Shown: positions 48,200 to 55,429 of the stretch, piece by piece
How positions within the stretch are numbered: the first letter of the stretch is position 1
Layout of the letters: each line of letters begins with the position of its first letter
Source: an uncultured Bacteroidales bacterium
Lineage (GTDB): Bacteria > Bacteroidota > Bacteroidia > Bacteroidales > UBA932
Length of the DNA stretch: 55,429 nt
Assembly (NCBI GenBank): GCA_900320545.1
Contig: ONSU01000011.1
Location: 1-55,429, forward strand
Reading direction: 5' to 3'
Notes under the pieces: model-generated
Databases searched by the model: none
What the model was told of the DNA's origin: nothing
What the model saw: only the letters and a program-made list of their open reading frames with translations
Translations under genes and position numbers: made by a program

Positions 48200-51100
48200 C
48201 TATCTAGGCCCCATCATACCGCCGCCCATCGGGCCGCGCATTCCGCCGCCGGGACCGCCCGGGCCGCCGCCATAGCGCTGCTGCATCTGCTTCCCGGCCT
48301 TGCCGAAGTTGCCGAAACGCCAGGTCAGCGACAGGATGATGTAGCGGCCGAGGGTGTTGTTGCGCACCTCCTGATGGTAGTTGGAGGCGTCCGTCACGGA
48401 GAGGTTCTTGGCCTGGTTGAAGATGTCGTAGGCCTTGAGGGAAATGGTCATCGTCTTCTTCAGCAGGAGCTTGGAAATCTCCGCATTGAGGATGTATTCA
48501 TTGGGCTGTCTGGTCGTATATCCGTAGTAGAAATTGAAGTTGAAGTCCGACTTGAGGATGACGCCGCTGTTGAAAATCTCCCAGTTGAGGGTCGCCTGGA
48601 CCTGGTTGTTCCAGGTGGCATTGGCATTGGCCGAAGAGGAGATCGTGTACCAGGGCTTCGACATCCGCGTGCGGCCGCTCAGGGTGACTTCCACCTGGTC
48701 GTTCCGATAGGTGAAGCGCAGGCGCTCCATCACGGTGAGCTGCCGGACGATGTTGGCCTCGAAATCCTCGTAAGCCGCGCTCTTCTCGAACTTCGTATTG
48801 ATGATCCTCCCCTTGCTGTCCACGTTGCCGCCCGTATCGCCGGGCCGGGCGAAGAACTGGTTGTAATTGACCGACTCGTCGGCATTGAGATACGGCGCGA
48901 GGTCGAAATCCGTCCCCACATAACTGCCCGAACGGCTGTAGGAGGTCCGGCTGATCCAGGATACGGAGAAGTTGGACTTGGCGATGGGGCTGTTGAGGAA
49001 GAGGCGGATGTTGCCGTTGAAGGAGGTCTGTCCGTTGACCGGCATCGAGTAGGCCACGCCGTTGGCGCCGTACCATGACGCGCTCACGATCGGATTCTGC
49101 ACCACGGAGCCGTCGAAGTTGATCCGGAGAGACATGAAGTTCTGCTTGTTGGAGTAACTGTAGTTGCCGCGGAGGTTATGGCTGAAGTACGGGGTGAGCG
49201 TCGGGTTGCCGTAGGCGATGTTGAGCGGGTTGGAATTGTCCTTCACCGCGAGGAGCTGCTGCGTGGAGGGCTGGTTGGACGAGCCGCGGTAGAAGAGGCG
49301 GATATTGTTGTTGTCGTTGAAGTCGTAGTAGAGCATCGCCGTCGGAGCGAACTTCCAGACCGTGTTGTCGTATTTCTTCTCGTTGCCGCCGTCGATGGTG
49401 ACGTTGTGCGTGGTGGTCGGATTGGCCGAGAAGCCGATCTGGGCGCGGGCCTTGTCTTTCTGCCAGGCGAGGGTCGCGCCGAAGCTGTGGGCCAGGGAGC
49501 GGTTCTTGATGCTGTTGGAATAGGTCACGTTCGGGGTCTGGCCTTCGGCGGCATAGTTGAGATTGTCGACATTGAAAGGCAGGGTGCCGAGCGGGCCGCT
49601 GTCCCAGGTATCCTTGTTGGAGGAGTTGTAATTCCAGTTGATGGAATAATTGCCCTCGAGGTAGAGGTTATGGCCGAGGGGTTCGGTATACACGAGACGG
49701 CCGCTGAGACTGCGGTTCTTCGCGTTGCGCTCGTAATACTGGTTGACGACGTCATCCTCCGATCCGTCAAAATAACTGGTAAGCGACTGGTTGTATCCGT
49801 TGACCCTGTTCTGGGAATAATTCCACCGGCCGAAGAACGACAGCGTACGGCCCGGAATGCCCAGCCGCTGGCGGAAGAGCATGAAGCCGTTGGTGGTGAG
49901 GTTCTTGTTGCGGCCGTTGGAGGAAGAGAATCCCTGGTTGGTCATCGCGTCGCCGCGGAGGGTCTCGAAGCGGGAAATCTCGTCGAACCGGCCGTTGCCG
50001 AAGTTGATCTGCGGCTGGATGAGGAGGGACGTGTTCTTGGAGAATTTGTAGTCGAGCCGGACGCCGAAACGATGGCCGTGGGAAATGCTCCGGTTGAAAT
50101 CGTCGATGTCGTTGCCGTCCACGTATGATCCCGTGCGATAAGTCAGCGTACTGCCGTCGCCGAGGTAGGTATCCTTGAGACTCGACTCCTTGACCAGTTT
50201 GTCCGAGCCGTTGTAGACATAGTTGCCGGAGAGGTCCATATTGCCGTCCTGAAGGGTCCAGGCGCCGTTGAGGCCGCCCATCCAGGTGGTGGAGATTCCG
50301 TTATTGTTTCCCCAGCCGCCCTGGCCGCCGCCCATGTTGCGGCCGCCGCCGCTGCCGCCCCGCATCGCGCTCATCATGCTGCCGGAGAGGTCGTTGAAAC
50401 CGCGGTTGTTGGTATTGTTGGCGTTGGCGATGAAACTGATCTGGCTCTTGTCGGTAAAATGTCCGACCATCGCCGCGCCCTGGTAGCGCCAGTAGTCGGC
50501 ATCCTTCCAGGTATCCTTCCTGATAGCCTCGGGCGTGAGGTCGTGGCCGCCGCCGGCCATGATGTTGCCGAACAGACCCTTCATCATCCCCCGCTTGACG
50601 GACAGGTCGATGACGGTCTCCTCGTTGCCGTCGTCGATGCCGGTGAATTCGGCCTGCTCGGATTTCTTCTTGACGACCTTGACCTTGTTGACGATCTTGG
50701 CCGGAAGGTTCTGCGTCGCGAGCTGCGGATCGTCCAGGAAGAAGGTCTTGCCCTCGATGGTAATCTTGTTGATGGTCTCGCCGTTGGAGGTGATGGTGCC
50801 GTCCTCGCTCACTTCGATGCCCGGAAGTTTCTTCAGCAGGTCGACGAGCATATCGTTCTCGGTGGTCTTGAAGGAGGAGGCGTTGTACTCGATCGTATCT
50901 TTCTTGATGAGGATCGGATTGCCGGTCGCGGAGACGCTGGCGGCGTCCAGCACCTGCTGGTCGGTCTCCATCTTGAAGGTGCCGAGATCTTCCGCCCTGG
51001 TCACCTCGACCTCCTTGGTAAACACCTTGTAGCCCAGAATCTCGATCTTGAGCTGGTACTTGCCCGGCTTGATCTTTTCGAGAACGGCCTTGCCCTCACC

Positions 51101-51298
51101 GTCGCTGAGCGCGTACTTGGCGGGCGTGGACGAGCCGGGGACGCTGAGCGATACGGTGGCGAAGCCGACGGGCTCGTCATTGGATGCGTCCAGCACCTGA
51201 AGCGTAATGTTGTGATGGGTCTGGGCCGCAGCCGGGAGGAAGGAAACGACCAGCAGCAGGGCTGTCAGGATCCGGGAGAAGATGCGGGGAGAAAACAT
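48200..51298 (-). CDS. TonB-dependent-receptor-like outer-membrane protein with carboxypeptidase-regulatory-like domain
   Basis: 1032 residues. The signal peptide ends near residue 25 (LLLVVSFLPAAAQ). A carboxypeptidase-regulatory-like beta-sandwich follows (ITLQVLDASNDEPVGFATVSL... KPGKYQLKIEILGYK), then a plug-like region (DTIEYNASSFKTTENDMLVDLLKKLPGIEVSEDGTITSNGE, AKIVNKVKVVKKKSEQAEFTGIDDGNEETVIDLSV). A large beta barrel follows, ending TWRFGNFGK. The tail after the barrel (MQQRYGGGPGGPGGGMRG and on) is Gly, Met and Pro-rich, as in a group of Bacteroidetes TonB-family barrels. No SusD partner is adjacent, so the substrate is unknown. 40 nt downstream of ruvC. Confidence 0.85.
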   Translation of the reverse strand: MFSPRIFSRILTALLLVVSFLPAAAQTHHNITLQVLDASNDEPVGFATVSLSVPGSSTPAKYALSDGEGKAVLEKIKPGKYQLKIEILGYKVFTKEVEVTRAEDLGTFKMETDQQVLDAASVSATGNPILIKKDTIEYNASSFKTTENDMLVDLLKKLPGIEVSEDGTITSNGETINKITIEGKTFFLDDPQLATQNLPAKIVNKVKVVKKKSEQAEFTGIDDGNEETVIDLSVKRGMMKGLFGNIMAGGGHDLTPEAIRKDTWKDADYWRYQGAAMVGHFTDKSQISFIANANNTNNRGFNDLSGSMMSAMRGGSGGGRNMGGGQGGWGNNNGISTTWMGGLNGAWTLQDGNMDLSGNYVYNGSDKLVKESSLKDTYLGDGSTLTYRTGSYVDGNDIDDFNRSISHGHRFGVRLDYKFSKNTSLLIQPQINFGNGRFDEISRFETLRGDAMTNQGFSSSNGRNKNLTTNGFMLFRQRLGIPGRTLSFFGRWNYSQNRVNGYNQSLTSYFDGSEDDVVNQYYERNAKNRSLSGRLVYTEPLGHNLYLEGNYSINWNYNSSNKDTWDSGPLGTLPFNVDNLNYAAEGQTPNVTYSNSIKNRSLAHSFGATLAWQKDKARAQIGFSANPTTTHNVTIDGGNEKKYDNTVWKFAPTAMLYYDFNDNNNIRLFYRGSSNQPSTQQLLAVKDNSNPLNIAYGNPTLTPYFSHNLRGNYSYSNKQNFMSLRINFDGSVVQNPIVSASWYGANGVAYSMPVNGQTSFNGNIRLFLNSPIAKSNFSVSWISRTSYSRSGSYVGTDFDLAPYLNADESVNYNQFFARPGDTGGNVDSKGRIINTKFEKSAAYEDFEANIVRQLTVMERLRFTYRNDQVEVTLSGRTRMSKPWYTISSSANANATWNNQVQATLNWEIFNSGVILKSDFNFNFYYGYTTRQPNEYILNAEISKLLLKKTMTISLKAYDIFNQAKNLSVTDASNYHQEVRNNTLGRYIILSLTWRFGNFGKAGKQMQQRYGGGPGGPGGGMRGPMGGGMMGPR

Positions 51299-51338
51299 AT
51301 ACTAAAATGTTAATACGAGGGGCGTTATACTGCAAAAA

Positions 51339-51902
51339 TCACACCTGTTTCGCAATGCGCTCAGGGTGGTCGGCCAGGAATTTTTCCCAGCCGCCTTTGG
51401 TAGATGCACCGGCGAGCGGATTGTTAAGTTCGTAGAAGTGACACATTGCGATGGCGAGGGCGTCGGTGGCGTCGAGGAATTTGTCGTCCAGCGTGACGCC
51501 GAGCGTCTTCTGGAGCATCAGACTCACCTGTTCCTTGGAGGCGGCGCCGTTGCCGACGATGGCCTCCTTGGCCTTGCGGGGAGCGTATTCCGTCACGGAC
51601 GTGACGCCGCACTCGAGGGCCGCGATGATGGCCGCGCCCTGCGCCCGGCCCAGCTTGAAGATGACCTGCGCGTTCTTCGCATAGAAGGGGGATTCGATGG
51701 CGAGGACATCGGGCTTGTAGTTGTTGCAGACCATCGTGATGTATTCGTGGATCATCCGGAGTTTGACATAGATGTCCTTCTCTTTCCGGATGTCCAGAAT
51801 GCCCATGTCGACATACGTCGCCTTGCGCCCCTCGGCACGGACAACCCCGAAACCAAGCACGTTGGTTCCGGGGTCGATGCCGAGAATGGTGAGGGCGGCC
51901 AT
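51339..51902 (-). CDS. ruvC: Holliday junction resolvase RuvC
   Basis: 187 residues. It cleaves Holliday junctions with RuvAB. Catalytic acids sit in LGIDPGTNVLGFGVV (Asp9), LAIESPFYAKNAQVIFKLGRAQGA, YAPRKAKEAIVGNGAASKEQV and the C-terminal DATDALAIAMCHFY. The start overlaps the serS stop by 1 nt (TGATG). Confidence 0.95.
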   Translation of the reverse strand: MAALTILGIDPGTNVLGFGVVRAEGRKATYVDMGILDIRKEKDIYVKLRMIHEYITMVCNNYKPDVLAIESPFYAKNAQVIFKLGRAQGAAIIAALECGVTSVTEYAPRKAKEAIVGNGAASKEQVSLMLQKTLGVTLDDKFLDATDALAIAMCHFYELNNPLAGASTKGGWEKFLADHPERIAKQV

Positions 51903-53173
51903 CAGCCGATCCGGTCGAAACCGGTGTAGGGACGGAGCACCTCGGGGATCTCGATGTATCCCTCTTTCTGATTGTCTTCCAGGAGCGCCGCGACGACCCT
52001 CGGGAGGGCGAGCGAACTGCCGTTGAGCGTATGGCAGATCTGCATCTTGCCATTCTCGTCCTTGTAGCGGCAGTGGAGGCGGTTGGCCTGGTAGCTCTCG
52101 AAGTTGGAGACCGAACTGATCTCGAGCCAGCGGCCCTGTGCGGCCGACCAGAGTTCGAAATCATAGGTGATGGCGGAAGTGAAACTCATATCGCCGCCGC
52201 AGAGCCGGAGGATCCGGTAGCGGAGACCGAGCGAGTTCACGAGCCGCTCCACGTGGGCGACCATCTCGTCGAGGGCGGCGTAGCTGTCCTCGGGACGCTC
52301 GATGCGGACGATCTCGACCTTGTCGAACTGATGGAGGCGGTTCAGCCCCCGGACGTCCTTGCCGTAGGAACCGGCTTCGCGGCGGAAGCACGGCGTATAG
52401 GCCGTAAGCTTCTGCGGGAAGTCCGCGTTCTGGAGGATGACGTCACGGTAGATGTTGGTGACGGGCACCTCCGCGGTGGGGACGAGATAGAAGTCATCCA
52501 GGCCGACGTAGTACATCTGCGCCTCCTTGTCGGGAAGCTGGCCCGTTCCGAAGCCGGAAGCGGCGTTGACCATCACGGGCGGCTCCACCTCGTGGTAGCC
52601 CGCGGCCGTGTTGAAGTCGAGGAAGTAGTTGATCAGCGCACGCTGCAACTTGGCTCCCTTTCCCTTGTACACCGGGAATCCGGCGCCGGTGAGCTTGACG
52701 CCCAGGTCGAAGTCGATGATGTCGAACTTGCGGGCGAGTTCCCAGTGCGGGAGGGCTCCTTCGGGAAGCACGGGATCCGTGCCGCCCATCTTGACCACCT
52801 GGTTGTCTTCGGCGCCCTTGCCGGGAACGACGAGGTCGCACGGCATGTTGGGCAGAAGCACCAGCTGGTTCTGGAGTTCCTTGTTATTCTCTTCCGCTTC
52901 CGCGAGCAGCGCGCCGCTGCGCTCTTTCAGTGCGGCGACCGCCTTCTTGGCCTCCTCGGCCTCCTCGCGGCGTCCTTCTTTCATCAGGCCGCCGATCTCG
53001 GCCGCCTTCTTCTTCTGCTCGCCGAGCAGCGCGTCGCTCTCCTGCTGGAGGGCCTTGCGGTGATCGTCGAGGGCGATGACCTTTTCAACAATAGCTCGCG
53101 CATCAAAATTCTTGACGGCGAGCTTTGCGATGACTTTCTCCGGGTCTTCCCGGAGCGCTTTGAGTGTAAGCAT
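51902..53173 (-). CDS. serS: Seryl-tRNA synthetase
   Basis: 423 residues. The N-terminal coiled-coil arm (about residues 30-105, ALQQESDALLGEQKKKAAEIGGLMKEGRREEAEEAKKAVAALKERS) binds the long variable arm of tRNA-Ser. The class II core has TAEVPVTNIYRDVI, TPCFRREAGSYGKDVRGLNRLHQFDKVEIV (motif 2), EISSVSNFESYQANRL and LNGSSLALPRVVAALLEDNQ (motif 3). It lies 2 nt after rpmA and 1 nt overlapping ruvC, in the rplU-rpmA-serS-ruvC operon. Confidence 0.96.
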   Translation of the reverse strand: MLTLKALREDPEKVIAKLAVKNFDARAIVEKVIALDDHRKALQQESDALLGEQKKKAAEIGGLMKEGRREEAEEAKKAVAALKERSGALLAEAEENNKELQNQLVLLPNMPCDLVVPGKGAEDNQVVKMGGTDPVLPEGALPHWELARKFDIIDFDLGVKLTGAGFPVYKGKGAKLQRALINYFLDFNTAAGYHEVEPPVMVNAASGFGTGQLPDKEAQMYYVGLDDFYLVPTAEVPVTNIYRDVILQNADFPQKLTAYTPCFRREAGSYGKDVRGLNRLHQFDKVEIVRIERPEDSYAALDEMVAHVERLVNSLGLRYRILRLCGGDMSFTSAITYDFELWSAAQGRWLEISSVSNFESYQANRLHCRYKDENGKMQICHTLNGSSLALPRVVAALLEDNQKEGYIEIPEVLRPYTGFDRIG

Positions 53174-53175
53174 TA

Positions 53176-53436
53176 CTAGTTCTCGAAAGGAACGACGGAT
53201 ACGTAGGATTTGTCCTCTCTCTTCCGGGTGAACTTGACGGTACCGTCAATGAGGGCGTACAGCGTATGGTCCTTGCCCATGCCGACATTCAGGTCGGGAT
53301 TGTGGGCGGTGCCCCGCTGGCGGACGATGATGTTGCCGGCCTTTACGACCTCTCCGCCGAACTTCTTGATGCCGAGTCGTTTGCTGTGGGATTCACGACC
53401 GTTCTTGGAACTGGATTGACCTTTTTTATGTGCCAT
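53176..53436 (-). CDS. rpmA: 50S ribosomal protein L27
   Basis: 86 residues: [43 protein letters not shown], the usual L27 start with an N-terminus that reaches the peptidyl-transferase centre. No Firmicutes-type cleaved extension. It follows rplU by 18 nt. Confidence 0.97.
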   Translation of the reverse strand: MAHKKGQSSSKNGRESHSKRLGIKKFGGEVVKAGNIIVRQRGTAHNPDLNVGMGKDHTLYALIDGTVKFTRKREDKSYVSVVPFEN

Positions 53437-53454
53437 AATTCGTTCTCCTTTCGA

Positions 53455-53766
53455 TTAAGCGATAGCGTCGATGTGGATCTTGGTGAGCTTCTGGCGATGG
53501 CCATTGAGCGTCTGGTATCCTTTGCGACGGATTTTCTTGAATACGAGCACCTTCTTGGCCTTGGCGTCGTCGTCGATGACGGTCGCCTTCACCACGGCAC
53601 CCTCTACATAGGGGGATCCGACCTTGACCGCACCATCCTCGTCGATGAGCAGCACCTTGTCGAACGTAACAGCCTCTCCGTTCTTCGCGCTGAGGCGATT
53701 GACGAAGATTTCCATGCCAGCTTCTACCTTAAACTGCTGGCTTGCAATGTCTACGATTGCGTACAT
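53455..53766 (-). CDS. rplU: 50S ribosomal protein L21
   Basis: 103 residues: MYAIVDIASQQFKVEAGMEIFVNRL, KVLLIDEDGAVKVGSPYVEGAVVKATVI, FKKIRRKGYQTLNGHRQKLTKIHIDAI, the standard L21. It is first of the operon with a leader of about 90 nt. Confidence 0.97.
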   Translation of the reverse strand: MYAIVDIASQQFKVEAGMEIFVNRLSAKNGEAVTFDKVLLIDEDGAVKVGSPYVEGAVVKATVIDDDAKAKKVLVFKKIRRKGYQTLNGHRQKLTKIHIDAIA

Positions 53767-53860
53767 AAAAACAAAACCTGTTAAAGTTTGGAACCGTAAG
53801 CGGTCGCCTCCGGGGCGGCACTTCTCCTAAGCTTAGCGGTCATATCAAAATTTGGGACTG

Positions 53861-53890
53861 CAAAGATAGCAATTTTTTTCATTCCTCAAA
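53861..53890 (-). promoter_or_regulatory. Promoter of the rplU operon
   Basis: On the minus strand TTTG (53887-53890), an 18-nt spacer and TATCTTTG (53861-53868). The leader between it and rplU contains a CTAAGCTTAG palindrome and a GCCGCCCCGGAGGCG segment that could fold, perhaps for autoregulation by L21 (not shown). Confidence 0.65.
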
Positions 53891-53934
53891 AAATTATTTG
53901 TCAATATCTTCCCAAAAATTAGTTGTGTCCTTTC

Positions 53935-54317
53935 ACGCGGCAGCACCTCAGCCCCGAAATGTCGCCATATGGCTTTCTATGGGCGGAGTTAAATGTCGCC
54001 ATCCCCGGTCGGGGCCAGGCGTCCGCTATCAGTGTCCGTGGCCAAGGTGCTTCCACAGCATCCGCGAACTGGGTTAAGTCGCATTTCAGTCACAAAATGC
54101 TTCCATACCATTCCTGCGAGCGGGGTTAAGTCGCATTCCGGCCCCGAAACGCTGCCATACCGTTCCTGCGGGCGGGGTTAAGTCGCATTTCAGTCCCCAA
54201 ATGCTTCCATACCGTTCCTGCGGGCGGGGTTAAGCAGCATTTCAGCCACAAAATGCTCCCATACCGTTCCTGCGAGCAGGGTCAAGCCGCATTCCGGCCC
54301 CGAAACGCTGCCATATC
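53935..54317 (+). repeat. Left arm of a 52-nt tandem repeat array
   Basis: Four well-conserved 52-nt units begin GGGTTAAG at 54071, 54123, 54175 and 54227. A fifth unit begins at 54279 and is cut after its position 39. About three diverged units occupy 53935-54070. Each unit contains GCATTT...AAATGC (or GCATTCCGG...CCGAAACGC), CCATACCGTTCCTGCG and a GC-rich joint. 52 is not a multiple of 3, so the array is not coding. Confidence 0.9.
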
Positions 54318-54318
54318 C

Positions 54319-55176
54319 CTACAAGATATTATCCAGTTGGTAATCGTCCGTCGGGAGCAGACGGAGCAGTTGGGCCCGGGAGGAGCCGAAACGGTTGTAC
54401 ACTTTCCGGATCAGTTGAACTCTGGCTTTGGGATCCATTCTTTCCGGGGCCATCCCGCCGAAGGTTGTCCTGCAGATTTCCTGAATTCCCCGAATGACTT
54501 CTTCATCGGAATAGGGTTCGGAGATTTCTTCCCCGTGCGTGTCGTTCACGATGTCTTCCAGATTCCATTTTTTGAGCAGATTAAAAAACTGAATGGAAGA
54601 ATTCCCGAACATCTGCTCAGTAAATGCCGCGTCCACGAAACTTTCCGGAAGAATAAAGCCGTCCGGCGAAAGACGCATTTCACCCGGGACATCGTCCTTG
54701 GTCTTGAGAATCCGCATCCTTTCCCTCTTAGACAGCTGACTGACCGGCAGGCCTTGTCTTTCTATTCGGAGAAAATAGGCCGTCGTGCTGCACCAAGGAT
54801 ACGAAAAGGGACTGTCAATGCGCGCTTTATAGGCATTTCGGAGAATATAGGCGGCTTCCTGACAGAATGCTCTCCGGTCTTTAACTTCAAAAAGCCGATA
54901 TGTCAAATCGGCGGCGACAGATCGGTGGTATTTTTTCATCTGATACCGGCCAAGGCGCCTTTTCAAGCGAAGGAAAAACACGCGAATGGTCTTCTCGTCA
55001 CCTTTGAGAAGAATATGAAAATGATTGGACATCAAGCACATACAATATATCTTGATACCCATTGCGGCAGACAGTACGGCTATGCAGTTCCATAGGAAAA
55101 TATAGTCCTCGCTGTCCCGGCACAGCACATCGTGCTCGAGAGCACTGGTGCAAAGTTGATAGATGTTTTTGAACAT
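54319..55176 (-). CDS. Y1 (HUH) transposase of the REP-associated (RAYT-like) type
   Basis: 285 residues. The N-terminal Y1 transposase domain has YCMCLMSNHFHILLKGDEKTI with the HUH metal-binding pair (HFH), and the nucleophile helix EAAYILRNAYKARIDSPFSYPWCSTTAYF. The Tyr in AAYILRN is at the position of the catalytic Tyr in IS200/RAYT proteins. The C-terminus (ARVQLIRKVYNRFGSSRAQLLRLL) resembles a DnaA/Trp-repressor-type helix-turn-helix often found in stand-alone RAYTs. These enzymes nick single-stranded DNA at hairpins. The stop codon lies 1-2 nt from the repeat array on one side, and the ATG is 29 nt from it on the other. Its lower GC fits a mobile gene. No TnpB or other gene accompanies it. 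Confidence 0.88.
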   Translation of the reverse strand: MFKNIYQLCTSALEHDVLCRDSEDYIFLWNCIAVLSAAMGIKIYCMCLMSNHFHILLKGDEKTIRVFFLRLKRRLGRYQMKKYHRSVAADLTYRLFEVKDRRAFCQEAAYILRNAYKARIDSPFSYPWCSTTAYFLRIERQGLPVSQLSKRERMRILKTKDDVPGEMRLSPDGFILPESFVDAAFTEQMFGNSSIQFFNLLKKWNLEDIVNDTHGEEISEPYSDEEVIRGIQEICRTTFGGMAPERMDPKARVQLIRKVYNRFGSSRAQLLRLLPTDDYQLDNIL

Positions 55177-55205
55177 ATATTTAATGTATTTGTTGTTTCC
55201 AAAAT

Positions 55206-55429
55206 ATTCCTGCGGAAGGGGTTAAGTCGCATTTCAGCCCCAAAATGCTTCCATACCGTTTCCGCGGAAGGGGTTAAGTCGCATTCCGGCCCTCAAATGC
55301 TCCCATACCGTTTCTGCGAGCGGGGTTATGTCGCATTCCGGCCCTAAAATACTCCCATACCGTTCCTGCGGGCGGGGTTAAGTCGCATTTCAGCCCCCAA
55401 ATGCTTCCATACCGTTCCTGCGGGCGGGG
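55206..55429 (+). repeat. Right arm of the 52-nt tandem repeat array (continues past window)
   Basis: It resumes at unit position 40 (ATTCCTGCGG at 55206), then has full units at 55219, 55271, 55323 and 55375, and the start of another at 55427. Same orientation and sequence as the left arm. Together the two arms reconstruct one uninterrupted array if the 888-bp cassette 54318-55205 is removed. Confidence 0.9.

Noticed and set aside
54019-54181. Short open frames within the repeat arrays (for example segments with KSH and CFHT repeats)
   Set aside because: The 52-nt period is not a multiple of three, so frames shift at each unit; there is no start context or conserved product.
53935-54317. 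CRISPR-like array
   Set aside because: The whole 52-nt period is conserved with no unique spacers, no cas gene is near, and a transposase gene is embedded in it.

Overview
The window looks like a chromosomal segment of a fairly GC-rich member of the Bacteroidales. The evidence is: lipoprotein signal peptides with Cys followed by Lys/Arg, promoters of the Bacteroidetes type (TTTG about 18-22 nt upstream of TAnnTTTG), no Shine-Dalgarno tracts, a type IX secretion (T9SS) sorting domain, SusC/TonB-like barrels, a DksA-like protein of the Bacteroidetes form, and an operon for a eukaryotic-type glycogen synthase. I cannot name the species. The high GC produces very long antisense open frames, which I treated as shadows.

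Layout. 1-2.3 kb: two lipoproteins (one a nuclease fold whose active site has decayed) and an agmatine/peptidylarginine deiminase. 2.4-4.8 kb: flavin reductase, a stand-alone vWA protein and an unknown protein. 4.8-8.3 kb: lnt, divergent from a PASTA protein and rluD. 8.4-8.5 kb: tRNA-Pro with the unusual anticodon AGG. 8.7-12.2 kb: a PorV/PorQ-like barrel and a subtilisin-like T9SS cargo in overlapping frames. 12.3-16.9 kb: DUF389 membrane protein, then GH31, lspA, dksA-like and ileS as one leftward operon. 20.5-25.4 kb: cvpA, tsaB, a redox-dead thioredoxin-fold lipoprotein, a HIT protein, greA and an outer-membrane protein. 25.4-39.1 kb: an Ig-like lipoprotein, ribF and a compact glycogen operon (glycogen synthase fused to phosphorylase, GH57, GT4, debranching enzyme, branching enzyme). 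39.2-42.9 kb: xseB, xseA, an MsrA-fRMsr fusion, a TSCPD protein and a LOG protein. 43-47.4 kb: tRNA-Leu, rimM-rpsP, a DUF4465-like lipoprotein, fabG, and a divergent CrtI-like oxidoreductase. 47.4-53.8 kb: a membrane protein, a large TonB-dependent-receptor-like barrel, ruvC, serS, rpmA and rplU. 53.9-55.4 kb: a tandem array of 52-nt repeats interrupted by a Y1 (HUH) REP-associated-type transposase gene.

How the genes work together. The glycogen operon covers chain elongation (GT3, GT4), branching (GH13), debranching (GH133), GH57 remodelling and phosphorolysis (GT35) on one strand with gaps of 13 nt or less or overlaps. Lnt and LspA are two steps of lipoprotein maturation, in a genome rich in lipoproteins. 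The remaining conserved genes are translation, repair and nucleotide housekeeping.

The most notable novelty is in the mobile and repeat content. The transposase cassette (about 888 bp) splits one 52-nt repeat unit with no loss of period. At least five other small palindrome or repeat families are scattered in the window, one of which has entered the reading frames of tsaB and the MsrA-fRMsr gene. Other notable points are the tRNA-Pro(AGG), a promoter-proximal terminator in the greA leader (parallel to enterobacterial GraL), a perfect inverted repeat filling the promoter spacer of the deiminase gene, and the nuclease-fold protein with two lost catalytic residues. No CRISPR array, rRNA or prophage was seen.
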